Positions 41,769-50,346 of a stretch of 55,428 bases of DNA are shown here, one piece after another. Below the pieces are notes generated by a model, which worked only from the letters and a program-made list of their open reading frames with translations, searched no databases and had not been told where the DNA came from. Within the stretch, counting starts at the first letter, position 1. The number at the start of each line of letters is the position of its first letter. The position numbers and the translations under genes were made by a program. Origin of the DNA: Bacteroidota bacterium (GTDB lineage Bacteria > Bacteroidota > Bacteroidia > Chitinophagales > Chitinophagaceae); contig JAEZGI010000024.1 of assembly GCA_023416995.1 (NCBI GenBank), forward strand, positions 1-55,428, written 5' to 3'.

Positions 41769-43256
41769 TCACGAAAATAATCCACCTTTCTCTTCTCTTA
41801 CCCAAACAGAAACTGACCCATCGTTAGCATGAAATTCCGCTTCGCCATTTTCATCAACCACTATTTTTTCCTCACGATTTTTAAGTGCATCGATGAAAGT
41901 GCCACCTGCATGTTTTTTACCCGCAAACATCTTTTTAAAACCGGCAGTGCCGTTGGTCATCAAGACCACGCATCCTGATAATGGATCGTCTTCTTTGCCC
42001 GAACGTACCCAGCCAACTGTACTGAAATGATCGAAATAATCCCATTGCTCACCATAACACAGCTCTTTTCTTACCAGCATCATTTCTCTTAACCCGGGCA
42101 CACCATGCAATTCAATGTGGATTTCTCTGTCATCCATCACGTCAGAGTAATGGGCGCCATAAATACTAGGGTAAAAAATGCAGGGCAGGCCTTCGGTCCT
42201 TAACAAAATGAGCGCATTGGCAAGTGGCTTAAACCAATAATCAACTGTTGATTCAAGCGATTGTAATGGTTGGGTGTCGTGATTATCAACAAACGTAACG
42301 GCACTGCCGGGACGTGCTTTCAGCAAAGAATTATCAAATATGCAGCGCATATCGTAATCGCCACCCTGGATAGATGCCTCGTAAAAATTATGATGCAACG
42401 GTACATCAAACAACATGGTTTTTCCACCCAACGCGTCAATGTATCGTTCAAGCACCGATACATCAGGGTTCCAATATTCAGCAATACAAAAAAATTCTTT
42501 TTTAAACTCTTGTTCAAGATAGCCAAGCCATTCATTAAAAAAGTGATGACTTATATGTTTCACTGCATCCAGCCGCAATCCGTCAAGCCCTGTGGTAGTA
42601 ATATACCATTTGCCCCACTTCTTTAATTCTTCCATCACATACGGATTCCGGAACTCGATATCGGCACCCATGAGGTAATCAAAATTTCCCTTTTCATCGT
42701 CCGGCATTTCATCCCACAATTCACCGTATTGATTCTGGATGCTGTAAATGGAATTATCATCTCCCGAGACGCCGCTGAAACATTGCCAGTCCCAGATAAA
42801 CTTCGAGTATTTGCCGCGTCTGCCGGGAAAAACAAATCGTGTATATGCTTCTATTTCGTGCCGGTCGCTGATGATTTCATTCCGGTTTTCTTCATTAACT
42901 TTTACAACTGGCACCGTCTCAATTTCATCTCCACCGTTTTTATGGTTCAAAACAATGTCCGCTACGACCTTTATGCCTGCGTGTTGTAGTTTCCGGATGG
43001 CATGGAGGTACTCTTTCCTTGTTCCGTATTTTGTTCTGATCGTTCCTTTCTGATCAAATTCACCAAGGTCATAATGATCATACACTGCATAACCTGGTTC
43101 ATAAGTGCCGCGCCATGACTTATAAGCAGGAGGCAACCAGGCATGTGTCACCCCAAGATGTGCCAGGAAATTTGCCTGGTCAGCGCAATGTTTCCAATGA
43201 TCGCCTGCCTGTGATGTGTACCAATGAAAGAACTGAAATATCGTTTGGTTAGTCAT
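41769..43256 (-). CDS. Cytoplasmic alpha-amylase (GH13, AmyA-like)
   Basis: The 495-residue enzyme cuts alpha-1,4-glucans. It starts TNQTIFQFFHWY, with no signal peptide, and has VVADIVLNHKNGGDE, nucleophile Asp230 in GLRLDAVKH, Glu260 in CIAEYWN and Asp327 in FVDNHDTQP. Length and order of regions match the cytoplasmic AmyA/GH13_5-like branch, including the long loop between about 110 and 200. It lies 21 bases downstream of a Gfo/Idh/MocA gene and is probably co-transcribed with it. A role in stored or imported maltodextrin use fits. Confidence 0.93.
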   Translation of the reverse strand: MTNQTIFQFFHWYTSQAGDHWKHCADQANFLAHLGVTHAWLPPAYKSWRGTYEPGYAVYDHYDLGEFDQKGTIRTKYGTRKEYLHAIRKLQHAGIKVVADIVLNHKNGGDEIETVPVVKVNEENRNEIISDRHEIEAYTRFVFPGRRGKYSKFIWDWQCFSGVSGDDNSIYSIQNQYGELWDEMPDDEKGNFDYLMGADIEFRNPYVMEELKKWGKWYITTTGLDGLRLDAVKHISHHFFNEWLGYLEQEFKKEFFCIAEYWNPDVSVLERYIDALGGKTMLFDVPLHHNFYEASIQGGDYDMRCIFDNSLLKARPGSAVTFVDNHDTQPLQSLESTVDYWFKPLANALILLRTEGLPCIFYPSIYGAHYSDVMDDREIHIELHGVPGLREMMLVRKELCYGEQWDYFDHFSTVGWVRSGKEDDPLSGCVVLMTNGTAGFKKMFAGKKHAGGTFIDALKNREEKIVVDENGEAEFHANDGSVSVWVREEKGGLFS

Positions 43257-43277
43257 TCAAATAGTTTGGTTTAGTGC

Positions 43278-44270
43278 TTATTCAAATTTATCATAGTGTA
43301 CGTGAAGCTGCCTGCGCACTTCATCAAGCGTCTTCATAATATCAAGACTGAAGTGGTGACAATATAGATTGCTGGAGATCTGGTTTGCTTCAAGGCACCG
43401 GATCACTTCTTCCACCTGGTACTGAAACCCGCGCCCTTCCCATTCACAGGGAAAATGCTCCTCCTCATCTTTTTCATATTCCTTTAAGATGATCCCTTCC
43501 GGCTTTTCGTTCCAGGGGCTCATAATTCTAATTACACCTTTGTCGCCGCCAATTTCAGCCGTTAATGCTGTTTGAGTGATTATTGAGGATTCGAGCAGTG
43601 CATGAGCACCGGTCTCATAACTGCAGAGAATAGCACAGGTTTCATCAACGCCGTCGGCCGACAGCTTTCCCGTAGCTTTTACATTGACAGGATTACCTAA
43701 TAACAGGTGGGAGAGAAATACGGGGTAGATCCCAAGGTCCAGTAACGAACCGCCACCAAGATCGGGATTGAAGTAACGATTGTCAGAATCCCGGGGCGCT
43801 TTATAACTCATTGATGCCTTTATCGAAACAATTTTGCCAATCTTATCTTTAGCGATCAGGTCGAGTAGCGTATTGATACTGGGAAGAAACCTGATCCACA
43901 TGCCTTCCAGCAAAAAACAGTTGTTGGTTTCCGCTGCCTCGATAAGCTGCTGCACCTGTTCTGCATTTATAACAAGTGGTTTTTCGCAAAGCACCGGTAT
44001 GCCGGCATTTAAACATGCCAGTGCCTGTTCAAAATGAAAAGTGTGCGGCGTAGCGATGTACACTGCATCAAAATTCCTGTTGCTGATAAACTGCTGAATA
44101 TCGGTGTAATAATTTGTGACGTTGTGTTTGTCAGCAAATTCTTTAGCACTTTCTTGGCGGTGAGATAATACCGATGTTATTCTTTGCGGTCTTTTCACCA
44201 GCTTTAGATCTTCAGCAAAATCGTTAGCAATACTTCCCGGACCGATAATGCCCCAATTAAAAGAATTCAT
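43278..44270 (-). CDS. Gfo/Idh/MocA oxidoreductase (dihydrodiol-dehydrogenase-like)
   Basis: The 330-residue cytoplasmic enzyme has a Rossmann fold with WGIIGPGSIANDFAEDL, the EKP motif CEKPLVI and EGMWIRFLPS in the catalytic domain, which is typical of the dihydrodiol dehydrogenase-like branch. It uses NAD(P) to act on a sugar or diol that is not known. It is the upstream gene of a two-gene minus-strand unit with the amylase. No Tat or Sec signal, unlike the two related proteins at 29515 and 30959. Confidence 0.88.
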   Translation of the reverse strand: MNSFNWGIIGPGSIANDFAEDLKLVKRPQRITSVLSHRQESAKEFADKHNVTNYYTDIQQFISNRNFDAVYIATPHTFHFEQALACLNAGIPVLCEKPLVINAEQVQQLIEAAETNNCFLLEGMWIRFLPSINTLLDLIAKDKIGKIVSIKASMSYKAPRDSDNRYFNPDLGGGSLLDLGIYPVFLSHLLLGNPVNVKATGKLSADGVDETCAILCSYETGAHALLESSIITQTALTAEIGGDKGVIRIMSPWNEKPEGIILKEYEKDEEEHFPCEWEGRGFQYQVEEVIRCLEANQISSNLYCHHFSLDIMKTLDEVRRQLHVHYDKFE

Positions 44271-44442
44271 TTTATGTTTTTAAAGTAGTGTAGAAAAAAT
44301 TCCTCAAACGCCAGGGCTGATGTGCTGGTTTCTGATTTCGGCTATGGATCCCCGCGTTACAAGTGCACTTGAACCATCTCATATCAAAAATTGGCTCCGG
44401 TATAAAAATTACAGTACGTATTGAAGTGCTAAAACATTTATT

Positions 44443-44742
44443 ATGAGCAATTCAGTAAATATCAAATTCAGTTTTGAAACTGATGATTATGACGCCATTC
44501 ATAACCTGATGCCGTTATTGGCTGAAAAGATTAAAGAATTGCAGCGTTCGCACAAGGGTTATCGAGCCATTGAATTCAGCATTGCCAAACCCACAGCTGG
44601 AAAAAAGACTGCTTGTCTGACCATCCATCATACTGACAGTGTTGTTCGTGAAGATGCAATGGATGAAAACTGGGTGCATGCCATCGATAACGTTTTCAAG
44701 AATGCGCATATGGCTGCCCATAATTCTGTAAAAATCAGTTAA
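44443..44742 (+). CDS. Small unknown protein, possibly HPF/RaiA-like
   Basis: The 99-residue protein starts MSNSVNIKFSFETDDYDA, with the strand-helix-strand pattern seen in ribosome hibernation factors (VNIKFSFETD, a helix to LQRSHKG, three strands, then the helix DENWVHAIDNVFKNAHMAAHN). The sequence match to HPF/RaiA is weak, so the call is tentative. The gene stands before an unknown 201-residue protein in a stress and repair island. No signal peptide. Confidence 0.6.
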   Translation: MSNSVNIKFSFETDDYDAIHNLMPLLAEKIKELQRSHKGYRAIEFSIAKPTAGKKTACLTIHHTDSVVREDAMDENWVHAIDNVFKNAHMAAHNSVKIS

Positions 44743-44755
44743 ACAGATTTGTTAT

Positions 44756-45361
44756 ATGCAGGTACCAGAACAAGTAACCGGCAAGCAGTCAGACAATGCT
44801 GCGAGTCGTGAAATGCCCGATATAAACTCTGCAACCGGTTTATACGAGGAAGCAAAAAATCGTTTATTGTTCATAGACAAGTGGAAAAATTTTGCCGGTT
44901 TTGAGAGTGCGGTTTTTACACTGCATGATGCAAAGGGTAACGATGTTAACAGGCAGGCAAATGTTGGAGATCTGATCAGGATAGATATTCCCGGACCCGG
45001 TACAACTGCGGGCAGGGGATATGACTGGGTTGAGATCAAAAATCTGCAGGAGAAAAAAGATGAAGTTTCGGACATGCTCATGATGACTGTATCACCGGCT
45101 GCTGATCCAAATTCCGATAAATCGGATACGGCTCATTTTTTCGATCCTGCGGCAACGAGTACGTTCATTGTGAAAAGGTTCAGCAATTGTGTAGAAGCGA
45201 GTGTGCATGGCCGTAATGAAAAGCCTAATAATCATACCGATAGTACAATTGATAACATTCGAAACTCCCTGGTAGCAACCGGTGCATTTGGAGGCTTTGC
45301 TGATATTCAGTGGCAAAACCTCACGAAAGGTTTGCTCGACCAGGCTGCGGAGGCACAATAG
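44756..45361 (+). CDS. Conserved Bacteroidota protein of unknown function
   Basis: The 201-residue protein has no signal peptide. It has segments that I recall from related Bacteroidota proteins, such as FFDPAATSTFIVKR, EASVHGRNEKPN and TGAFGGFADIQWQNLTKGLL. I do not know its function. It follows the small gene by 13 bases and precedes a YgaP-SRPBCC gene by 34 bases; the stress context is inferred. Confidence 0.75.
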   Translation: MQVPEQVTGKQSDNAASREMPDINSATGLYEEAKNRLLFIDKWKNFAGFESAVFTLHDAKGNDVNRQANVGDLIRIDIPGPGTTAGRGYDWVEIKNLQEKKDEVSDMLMMTVSPAADPNSDKSDTAHFFDPAATSTFIVKRFSNCVEASVHGRNEKPNNHTDSTIDNIRNSLVATGAFGGFADIQWQNLTKGLLDQAAEAQ

Positions 45362-45395
45362 TTATATCAATACTTCATCAACAAACTCTATATCA

Positions 45396-46055
45396 ATGCA
45401 GTTAACAAAAACGCATGCGGTCAATGTAGGAAGTGGCGAACGCCTTATTTCAATAGCGGCAGGATCTTTCCTGGTGCTAAACTCTGTCGCCTCGAAAAAG
45501 TTTCATGTACTTCGACTGCTTACCGGTGGCTACCTGTTGTATAGGGGTATCACAGGTAATTGTCCTGTCTATTCTGCAGCTGGAAAAGCAGCGACAATTC
45601 CATCAACAAATGTAAACATCCGGTTGACGATGTTTGTGGCAAAGCCTCGTTCTTCTGTATACAGGGCCTGGAGAAATCTTGAGAACCTTCCACTGTTCAT
45701 GAGCCATATTACTGAAGTAAAACAGGTGTTTGAAAACATAAGTGAGTGGCGCGCTGAACTGCCGGGCAGCCCGGTGCCGCTTACCTGGCGCGCTTCCATT
45801 GTATTGGATATTCCCGATAAAGAGATTACATGGAGATCGTTGCCCGACTCAATGATAGATAATGTAGGGAAGGTAGAATTTCGTGATTCGGAAGAAGCTG
45901 ACGGCACTGATGTGCACGTCACGATCAGTTATCAACCACCGCTGGGCATGGTCGGAGATGCATTGAGCAGATTCTTTCAACCGTCTCTGGAGAAGGTTGT
46001 CAGGGAAGATGTATATGGTTTTAAACAGTTTATTGAAGCTAACGTGAATTATTAA
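45396..46055 (+). CDS. YgaP-like membrane segment fused to an SRPBCC domain
   Basis: The 219-residue protein has an N-terminal hydrophobic DUF2892/YgaP-like part (VNVGSGERLISIAAGSFLVL, then LTGGYLLYRGITGNCPVYSAAG) and a C-terminal SRPBCC (START/Bet v 1-like) lipid- or ligand-binding domain from about 75 (VNIRLTMFVAKPRSSVYRAW, NLPLFMSHI, VEFRDSEEADGTDVHV). Start ATG 45396 gives the standard MQLTKTHAVNVG N-terminus; a longer frame overlaps the previous gene. Such fusions occur next to stress genes. Ligand unknown. It lies 26 bases before ku. Confidence 0.85.
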   Translation: MQLTKTHAVNVGSGERLISIAAGSFLVLNSVASKKFHVLRLLTGGYLLYRGITGNCPVYSAAGKAATIPSTNVNIRLTMFVAKPRSSVYRAWRNLENLPLFMSHITEVKQVFENISEWRAELPGSPVPLTWRASIVLDIPDKEITWRSLPDSMIDNVGKVEFRDSEEADGTDVHVTISYQPPLGMVGDALSRFFQPSLEKVVREDVYGFKQFIEANVNY

Positions 46056-46081
46056 ACGCCACAAAGGCTAAAATAAAATGT

Positions 46082-46873
46082 ATGAGAGCAATATGGTCAG
46101 GGGCCATTGGATTCGGCCTTGTTAACATACCCGTCAAATTATTCAGCGCAGTGCAGGGAAGCGAACTTGATCTTGATATGCTGGATAAAAAAGATCACTC
46201 CAATATTAAATTTCAGCGTGTAAATGCCGAGACAGGAAAGGTGGTGGCCTGGGAAAATATTGTCAAAGGATACATGATGGATGGCAAATATGTTATTCTG
46301 AATGATGACGATTTTGCAAAAGCAAGTCCGGAAAAATCAAAGATTATATCTATAGATGAATTTGTAGATGGCAAAGAGATCGACAGCGTTTACTTTGAAA
46401 CGCCGTATTATCTTCAGCCCGATAAATCGGGTGAAAAAGCTTACTCACTGCTCAGAGAAGCATTAGAGAAAAGTGGCAAATTTGGTTTGGGCACTTATGT
46501 GTTGCGGAACCGTGAACATCTTTGCATTCTTAAACCCCGGGATAAGGCCATAGTGTTGAATACGATCCGGTTCAGCGAAGAGGTGCGGGATGTAAAGGAC
46601 CTGAATATCCCGGACTCTTCAAAGGTGAAACCAGGCGAACTTAAGATGGCATTGACGCTGATTGAGCAGATGACGGGTAAGTTCGACATATCCCGCTATA
46701 AGGATACCTACACCGAATCACTGATGAAAGTGATAAAAGCGAAAGCCAAAGGGAAGAAAACAACAACACCACAACTCCGTGTGGTGCATAGCAATACACG
46801 CGATCTGATGTCGCAGTTAAAAGCAAGTCTTGGTAAAAAAGCACCTGCTAAGAAAACGAAAAAAGCTTCCTGA
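46082..46873 (+). CDS. ku: Ku protein, non-homologous end joining
   Basis: The 263-residue protein is a bacterial Ku homologue that binds DNA ends as a ring-shaped homodimer. Features are the start MRAIWSGAIGFGLVNIPVKL, IKFQRVNAETGKVV, a core around YFETPYYLQPDKSGEKAYS and the basic C-terminal tail (KKAPAKKTKKAS), which in other bacteria aids DNA threading and ligase contact. Length is typical. It is followed three bases later by a LigD phosphoesterase gene. Confidence 0.95.
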   Translation: MRAIWSGAIGFGLVNIPVKLFSAVQGSELDLDMLDKKDHSNIKFQRVNAETGKVVAWENIVKGYMMDGKYVILNDDDFAKASPEKSKIISIDEFVDGKEIDSVYFETPYYLQPDKSGEKAYSLLREALEKSGKFGLGTYVLRNREHLCILKPRDKAIVLNTIRFSEEVRDVKDLNIPDSSKVKPGELKMALTLIEQMTGKFDISRYKDTYTESLMKVIKAKAKGKKTTTPQLRVVHSNTRDLMSQLKASLGKKAPAKKTKKAS

Positions 46874-46875
46874 GC

Positions 46876-47907
46876 ATGAGCCTTTCCAGATATAATGAAA
46901 AGAGAAATTTCAACGTTACTCCTGAACCGGGTGGCAAAAAAGCGAAAGCATCCGCGAGCAGGTCTTTTGTGATTCAAAGACATAAAGCCAGCCGGCTGCA
47001 TTACGATTTTCGCCTGGAAGTAAACGGCGTGCTCAAAAGCTGGGCGATTCCCCGGGGACCATCACTTAACCCCACAGATAAACGTTTATCTGTAATGGTA
47101 GAGGATCATCCACTGGCCTATGCAAGTTTTAGCGGAGTGATCCCGGATGGGAACTACGGCGCGGGCATTGTTGAAATATGGGATAAGGGTACCTACGAAC
47201 CCGAGGAGATGGATAAGATATCTGACAAAGAGATTGACCGGCACATCAATGCTGGTATGCTGAAGTTCTACCTTAAAGGCAAAAAAATTAAAGGAAGCTT
47301 TGCGCTGGTTCGGATTGACGGTAAGAACTGGTTATTGATTAAACATCGTGATCAGTTTGCAACCGATAAGCCCTATAACAGTGAGGAACATACGCTGAAA
47401 TCATCACCGATCAACAAGGCGCTTGCCGAGGCAGCAACTGCCAAACGTTCGTCACGGACCGGCCGGCGTTCATCTGTTTCGTCGTCCGGCGAGGGTAATG
47501 GCAAAACCAGAAAATCGATAAGTAAAGCTTCAGCCGGGACTGGTTCGTCGACCCGGAAGGCCGCTGGCGAAAACAGTGGCGGGACGAAAAATAGAGTTGC
47601 AAAGAAATCAGCCGGTAACAGATCTGCAGCGGAAAAGTCAGCATTGAAGAAATCAGCCGGTAGCAGATCTGCAGCAAAAAAGTCAGCAGTGAAGAAATCA
47701 GCCGGTAGCAGATCAGCAGCGAAAAAGTCTGCAGTGAAGAAATCAGCCGGTAGCAGATCTGCAGCAAAGAAATCTGCACCAAAGAAATCGGCCGGTAACA
47801 GATCTGCTACAAAGAAATTTGCAGCAAAGAAATCGGCCGGTAACAGATTTGCAACGAAAAAATCAGCAGCAAAAAAATCAACCCGAAAAACATCTACGGC
47901 TAAATAA
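46876..47907 (+). CDS. Stand-alone LigD 3'-phosphoesterase with lysine-rich repeat tail
   Basis: The 343-residue protein has the phosphoesterase (PE) domain of LigD, which trims 3'-ends for repair, at residues about 30-165. The catalytic residues match P. aeruginosa LigD by spacing: His36 and His42 with Asp44 and Arg46 in RHKASRLHYDFRLE, His78 and Tyr82 in EDHPLAY. Residues 243-343 form a tail of six 15-residue repeats (KKSAGSRSAAKKSAV type), followed by a partial seventh unit. The tail is like histone H1 and should bind DNA non-specifically. No polymerase or ligase domain is attached. Just past the stop lie decayed copies of its last repeat. Confidence 0.9.
   Translation: MSLSRYNEKRNFNVTPEPGGKKAKASASRSFVIQRHKASRLHYDFRLEVNGVLKSWAIPRGPSLNPTDKRLSVMVEDHPLAYASFSGVIPDGNYGAGIVEIWDKGTYEPEEMDKISDKEIDRHINAGMLKFYLKGKKIKGSFALVRIDGKNWLLIKHRDQFATDKPYNSEEHTLKSSPINKALAEAATAKRSSRTGRRSSVSSSGEGNGKTRKSISKASAGTGSSTRKAAGENSGGTKNRVAKKSAGNRSAAEKSALKKSAGSRSAAKKSAVKKSAGSRSAAKKSAVKKSAGSRSAAKKSAPKKSAGNRSATKKFAAKKSAGNRFATKKSAAKKSTRKTSTAK
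47602..47871 (+). repeat. Six tandem 45-bp in-frame repeats
   Basis: Six units of 45 bp encode KKSAGNRSAAEKSAL, three near-identical KKSAGSRSAAKKSA(V/V/P) units and two KKSAGNR units. They are coding repeats of the phosphoesterase tail and could easily change in number by slippage. Confidence 0.92.
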
Positions 47908-48009
47908 AAGCTGGCAAATGTTCTGCGACGAAAAAATCAACGCGAAAAATATCTACAGCCAACTAATAGCTGGCTAAGTTCTGCAGCGAAAAATCGATAG
48001 CGAAAAAAG
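47892..48009 (+). repeat. 59-bp imperfect duplication past the stop codon
   Basis: Two copies start ATCTAC at 47892 and 47951. Each has a stop codon soon after, then AGCTGGC, TTCTGC and a KKS-like coding relic. Since 59 is not a multiple of three, the second copy is out of frame with the gene. It looks like a decayed extension of the repeat tail. Confidence 0.75.
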
Positions 48010-48095
48010 CAAGCGGATAAAAAACCAGCACCAAGAAAATACCAATTAACAATCAACATGAAAAGGTAACCGGCTAAAAACTCCGGATCAAAATC

Positions 48096-49019
48096 ATGAG
48101 CGCATCTAAAGCGACCGAAATCAAAATAGGAGGGCACACGCTCAAAGTAACCAACCAGGATAAGCTATATTTTCCTGAAGACGGTGTTACCAAAGGTGAT
48201 GTATTGAAATACTACCAGGCCGTGTATCCTTATATCAGCCGGTATCTCAAAGACCGGCCGCAATCATTACTTCGAAGCGCAAATGGCATCCGGGGCCAGG
48301 CCTTTTTTCATAAGGATGCTGGTGACCTTGCCCCTGAATGGATGAAGACGGTCAAAATCTATTCGGAATCGGCCGACAAAAAAATAGACTATCTCATCTG
48401 CAATGAAAAGGCTGGGCTGGCTTTTATGAACAATCTTGGTTGTATTGAAATAAATCCCTGGAATTCAAGATTGGGAAGTATCAACAAACCCGACTATCTC
48501 GTGATTGACCTTGATCCTTCTGAAAACAACGACTTTAACCAGGTGGTAGAAACTGCACTTGTTGTTCGAAAGTTGCTCGAAAGCGCCGGTGCAAAATGTT
48601 ACTGCAAAACTTCGGGGTCAACCGGTCTGCATGTTTATATTCCGCTCGGGGCACAGTATACATATCTGCAGATCCGAAAATTTGCAAAGGGACTGGCGGC
48701 CCTGGTAGAAGAAGAACTGCCGGAAATAACCACTATTGATCGGCCGCTGAATAAACGAAAGGGAAGAATCTATATAGACTATCTTCAAAATCGTAAGGGT
48801 CAAACCCTGGCCAGCGTGTATAGTCTCCGACCCAAACCCGGCGCAACCATATCAACGCCGCTGGAATGGAAAGAAGTAAAAAAAGGTCTGCATCCATCAC
48901 AGTTTCATATTGGTAACATATTCAAACGACTTGAAAAAAAAGGCGATTTGTTTAAACCACTGCTGACCGGTAAAACAGATATTAAAAAGGTCGCTTCCAA
49001 ACTTGGCTTTAAAGCCTGA
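48096..49019 (+). CDS. Stand-alone LigD polymerase domain (NHEJ primase-polymerase)
   Basis: The 307-residue protein is the polymerase (POL) domain of LigD, which fills gaps at broken DNA ends, preferring ribonucleotides. It starts with the pre-core VTNQDKLYFPEDGVTKGDVL, has the catalytic Asp138-x-Asp140 in VIDLDPSE, the SGSTGLHVYIPL loop and Asp228 in YIDYLQNRKG. It lacks ligase and PE domains; a PE gene lies upstream. With Ku, PE and POL present, end joining needs a ligase from elsewhere. Confidence 0.93.
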   Translation: MSASKATEIKIGGHTLKVTNQDKLYFPEDGVTKGDVLKYYQAVYPYISRYLKDRPQSLLRSANGIRGQAFFHKDAGDLAPEWMKTVKIYSESADKKIDYLICNEKAGLAFMNNLGCIEINPWNSRLGSINKPDYLVIDLDPSENNDFNQVVETALVVRKLLESAGAKCYCKTSGSTGLHVYIPLGAQYTYLQIRKFAKGLAALVEEELPEITTIDRPLNKRKGRIYIDYLQNRKGQTLASVYSLRPKPGATISTPLEWKEVKKGLHPSQFHIGNIFKRLEKKGDLFKPLLTGKTDIKKVASKLGFKA

Positions 49020-49025
49020 TCGCGG

Positions 49026-49277
49026 CTACGCCGTCATTTTCACCATTGCTCTTGCCTTCGCCACGCCAGATGGTGTAATGCAGATCGCAACCGTACCAAG
49101 TTGCCTTACCGTGATCAAACCTTCAGCTTCTAGCAGCTCAAGATGTGTCTTTATATCATCCCATCCAAATAACTGTCTCACAATAATCTCCCTTGTAGTA
49201 CATGGGTAGGTGTGCGGCTGGCTATCATCTTTAACGATGTTGTAGATTGTTTGCAGGGTGTAATAATGTTGTTCCAT
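49026..49277 (-). CDS. Small winged-helix protein of unknown role
   Basis: The 83-residue protein reads like a winged helix: HYYTLQTIYNIVKDD (helix 1), TTREIIVRQLFGWDDIKTHLELLEAEGLI (helices 2 and 3) and TVRQLGTVAICITPSGVAKA (wing). It may bind DNA as a small regulator. It lies 46 bases downstream of the aldo/keto reductase gene on the same strand. Partner unknown. Confidence 0.7.
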   Translation of the reverse strand: MEQHYYTLQTIYNIVKDDSQPHTYPCTTREIIVRQLFGWDDIKTHLELLEAEGLITVRQLGTVAICITPSGVAKARAMVKMTA

Positions 49278-49323
49278 ATATGTAGTGGTATGCTTGCGGT
49301 TTGGTTGTTAGGGTAGCGTGGAA

Positions 49324-50268
49324 CTAATCTTTGATATTGAGCAATTCAAGATCATCCTGCGATAGATTTAACCTGATTGCTTCACTGAATGCTTCCAATT
49401 GCTTTTCACTGGTGGCGCTTGCAATCGGAGCAGTGACCGATGGCCTAGCAAGCAGCCATGCCAGCGAAACGGCCGCCTGTGTGGTACCATGCTTTTCTGC
49501 CACCCGGTCAAGCGCAGCCAGAATTTTTGAACCACGTGGTGTCAGGTATTGTTTAATACCTCCGCCACGTTGACTTTTACCAAGGTCAGCTTCACTCCGG
49601 TATTTGCCCGTTAAAAAACCGCTGGCGAGTGAATAATAATTGATCACACCTATATTGTTTTCCAGGCAGATCTGTTCATAATTGTCTTCAAACTGCCCGC
49701 GCTCGTAAAGGTTATATAAGGGTTGTAAAGATTGATATTGCGCAAACCCGTTCTTCCTGCTGGCTTCCACAGATGCCCTCAGGCGTTCCGGCGATATATT
49801 TGAAGCACCGATCCAACGAACTTTACCTTGCTGAATAAGTGTTGTAAAAGCTTCAAGTGTTTCCTCAACCGGTGTCACCTCATCGTCATAGTGGCTTTGG
49901 TACAGATCAATATAATCGGTCTGAAGTCGTTTTAACGATTGCTCGACGGCGTTAATAATATATGCGGCTGAAGTGTTTTTCCCTTGCCCCATGTCGCCAC
50001 CTACTTTTGTACATACCACCACCTTATTGCGGTTTCCGCGTTGTTTTATCCAACTGCCTATAATGCTTTCAGATTCACCGCCCTTGTTCCCGGGAACCCA
50101 GGCTGAATAAACATCAGCGGTATCAATAGTGTCAAATCCTGCGGCGACAAACCGATCGAGGATATGAAATGATTCTTTTTCGTTAAGTGTCCAGCCAAAT
50201 ACATTTCCGCCAAAAACCAACGGAGCGATGTGGAGATCGGAATTCCCTAGTTGTTTTTTCTTCATCAT
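49324..50268 (-). CDS. Aldo/keto reductase
   Basis: The 314-residue NADPH-type enzyme has the catalytic tetrad: Asp49 and Tyr54 (DTADVY), Lys88 (CTKVGG) and His126 (LYQSHY). YIDLYQSHYDD and the end segment LAWLLARPSVTAPIASATS complete the fold. It is similar in length to YajO/YdhF-like members. It reduces aldehydes or ketones of unknown identity. Start at 50268 (MMKKKQLG) or 50265. It is divergent from the phosphodiesterase gene with a gap of 78 bases. Confidence 0.93.
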   Translation of the reverse strand: MMKKKQLGNSDLHIAPLVFGGNVFGWTLNEKESFHILDRFVAAGFDTIDTADVYSAWVPGNKGGESESIIGSWIKQRGNRNKVVVCTKVGGDMGQGKNTSAAYIINAVEQSLKRLQTDYIDLYQSHYDDEVTPVEETLEAFTTLIQQGKVRWIGASNISPERLRASVEASRKNGFAQYQSLQPLYNLYERGQFEDNYEQICLENNIGVINYYSLASGFLTGKYRSEADLGKSQRGGGIKQYLTPRGSKILAALDRVAEKHGTTQAAVSLAWLLARPSVTAPIASATSEKQLEAFSEAIRLNLSQDDLELLNIKD

Positions 50269-50346
50269 GCCAGGTTAGGTATATCTTGCTATAAAAAGAT
50301 TTATGCCAGCCCAACAGGCGGGCAGGTTTTTTTTGAGAATAGTGAA

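Noticed and set aside
47602..47871. CRISPR-like array because of regular 45-bp repeats
   Set aside because: Repeats are in one reading frame with no variable spacers and encode a lysine-rich tail of the phosphoesterase gene; there are no cas genes.
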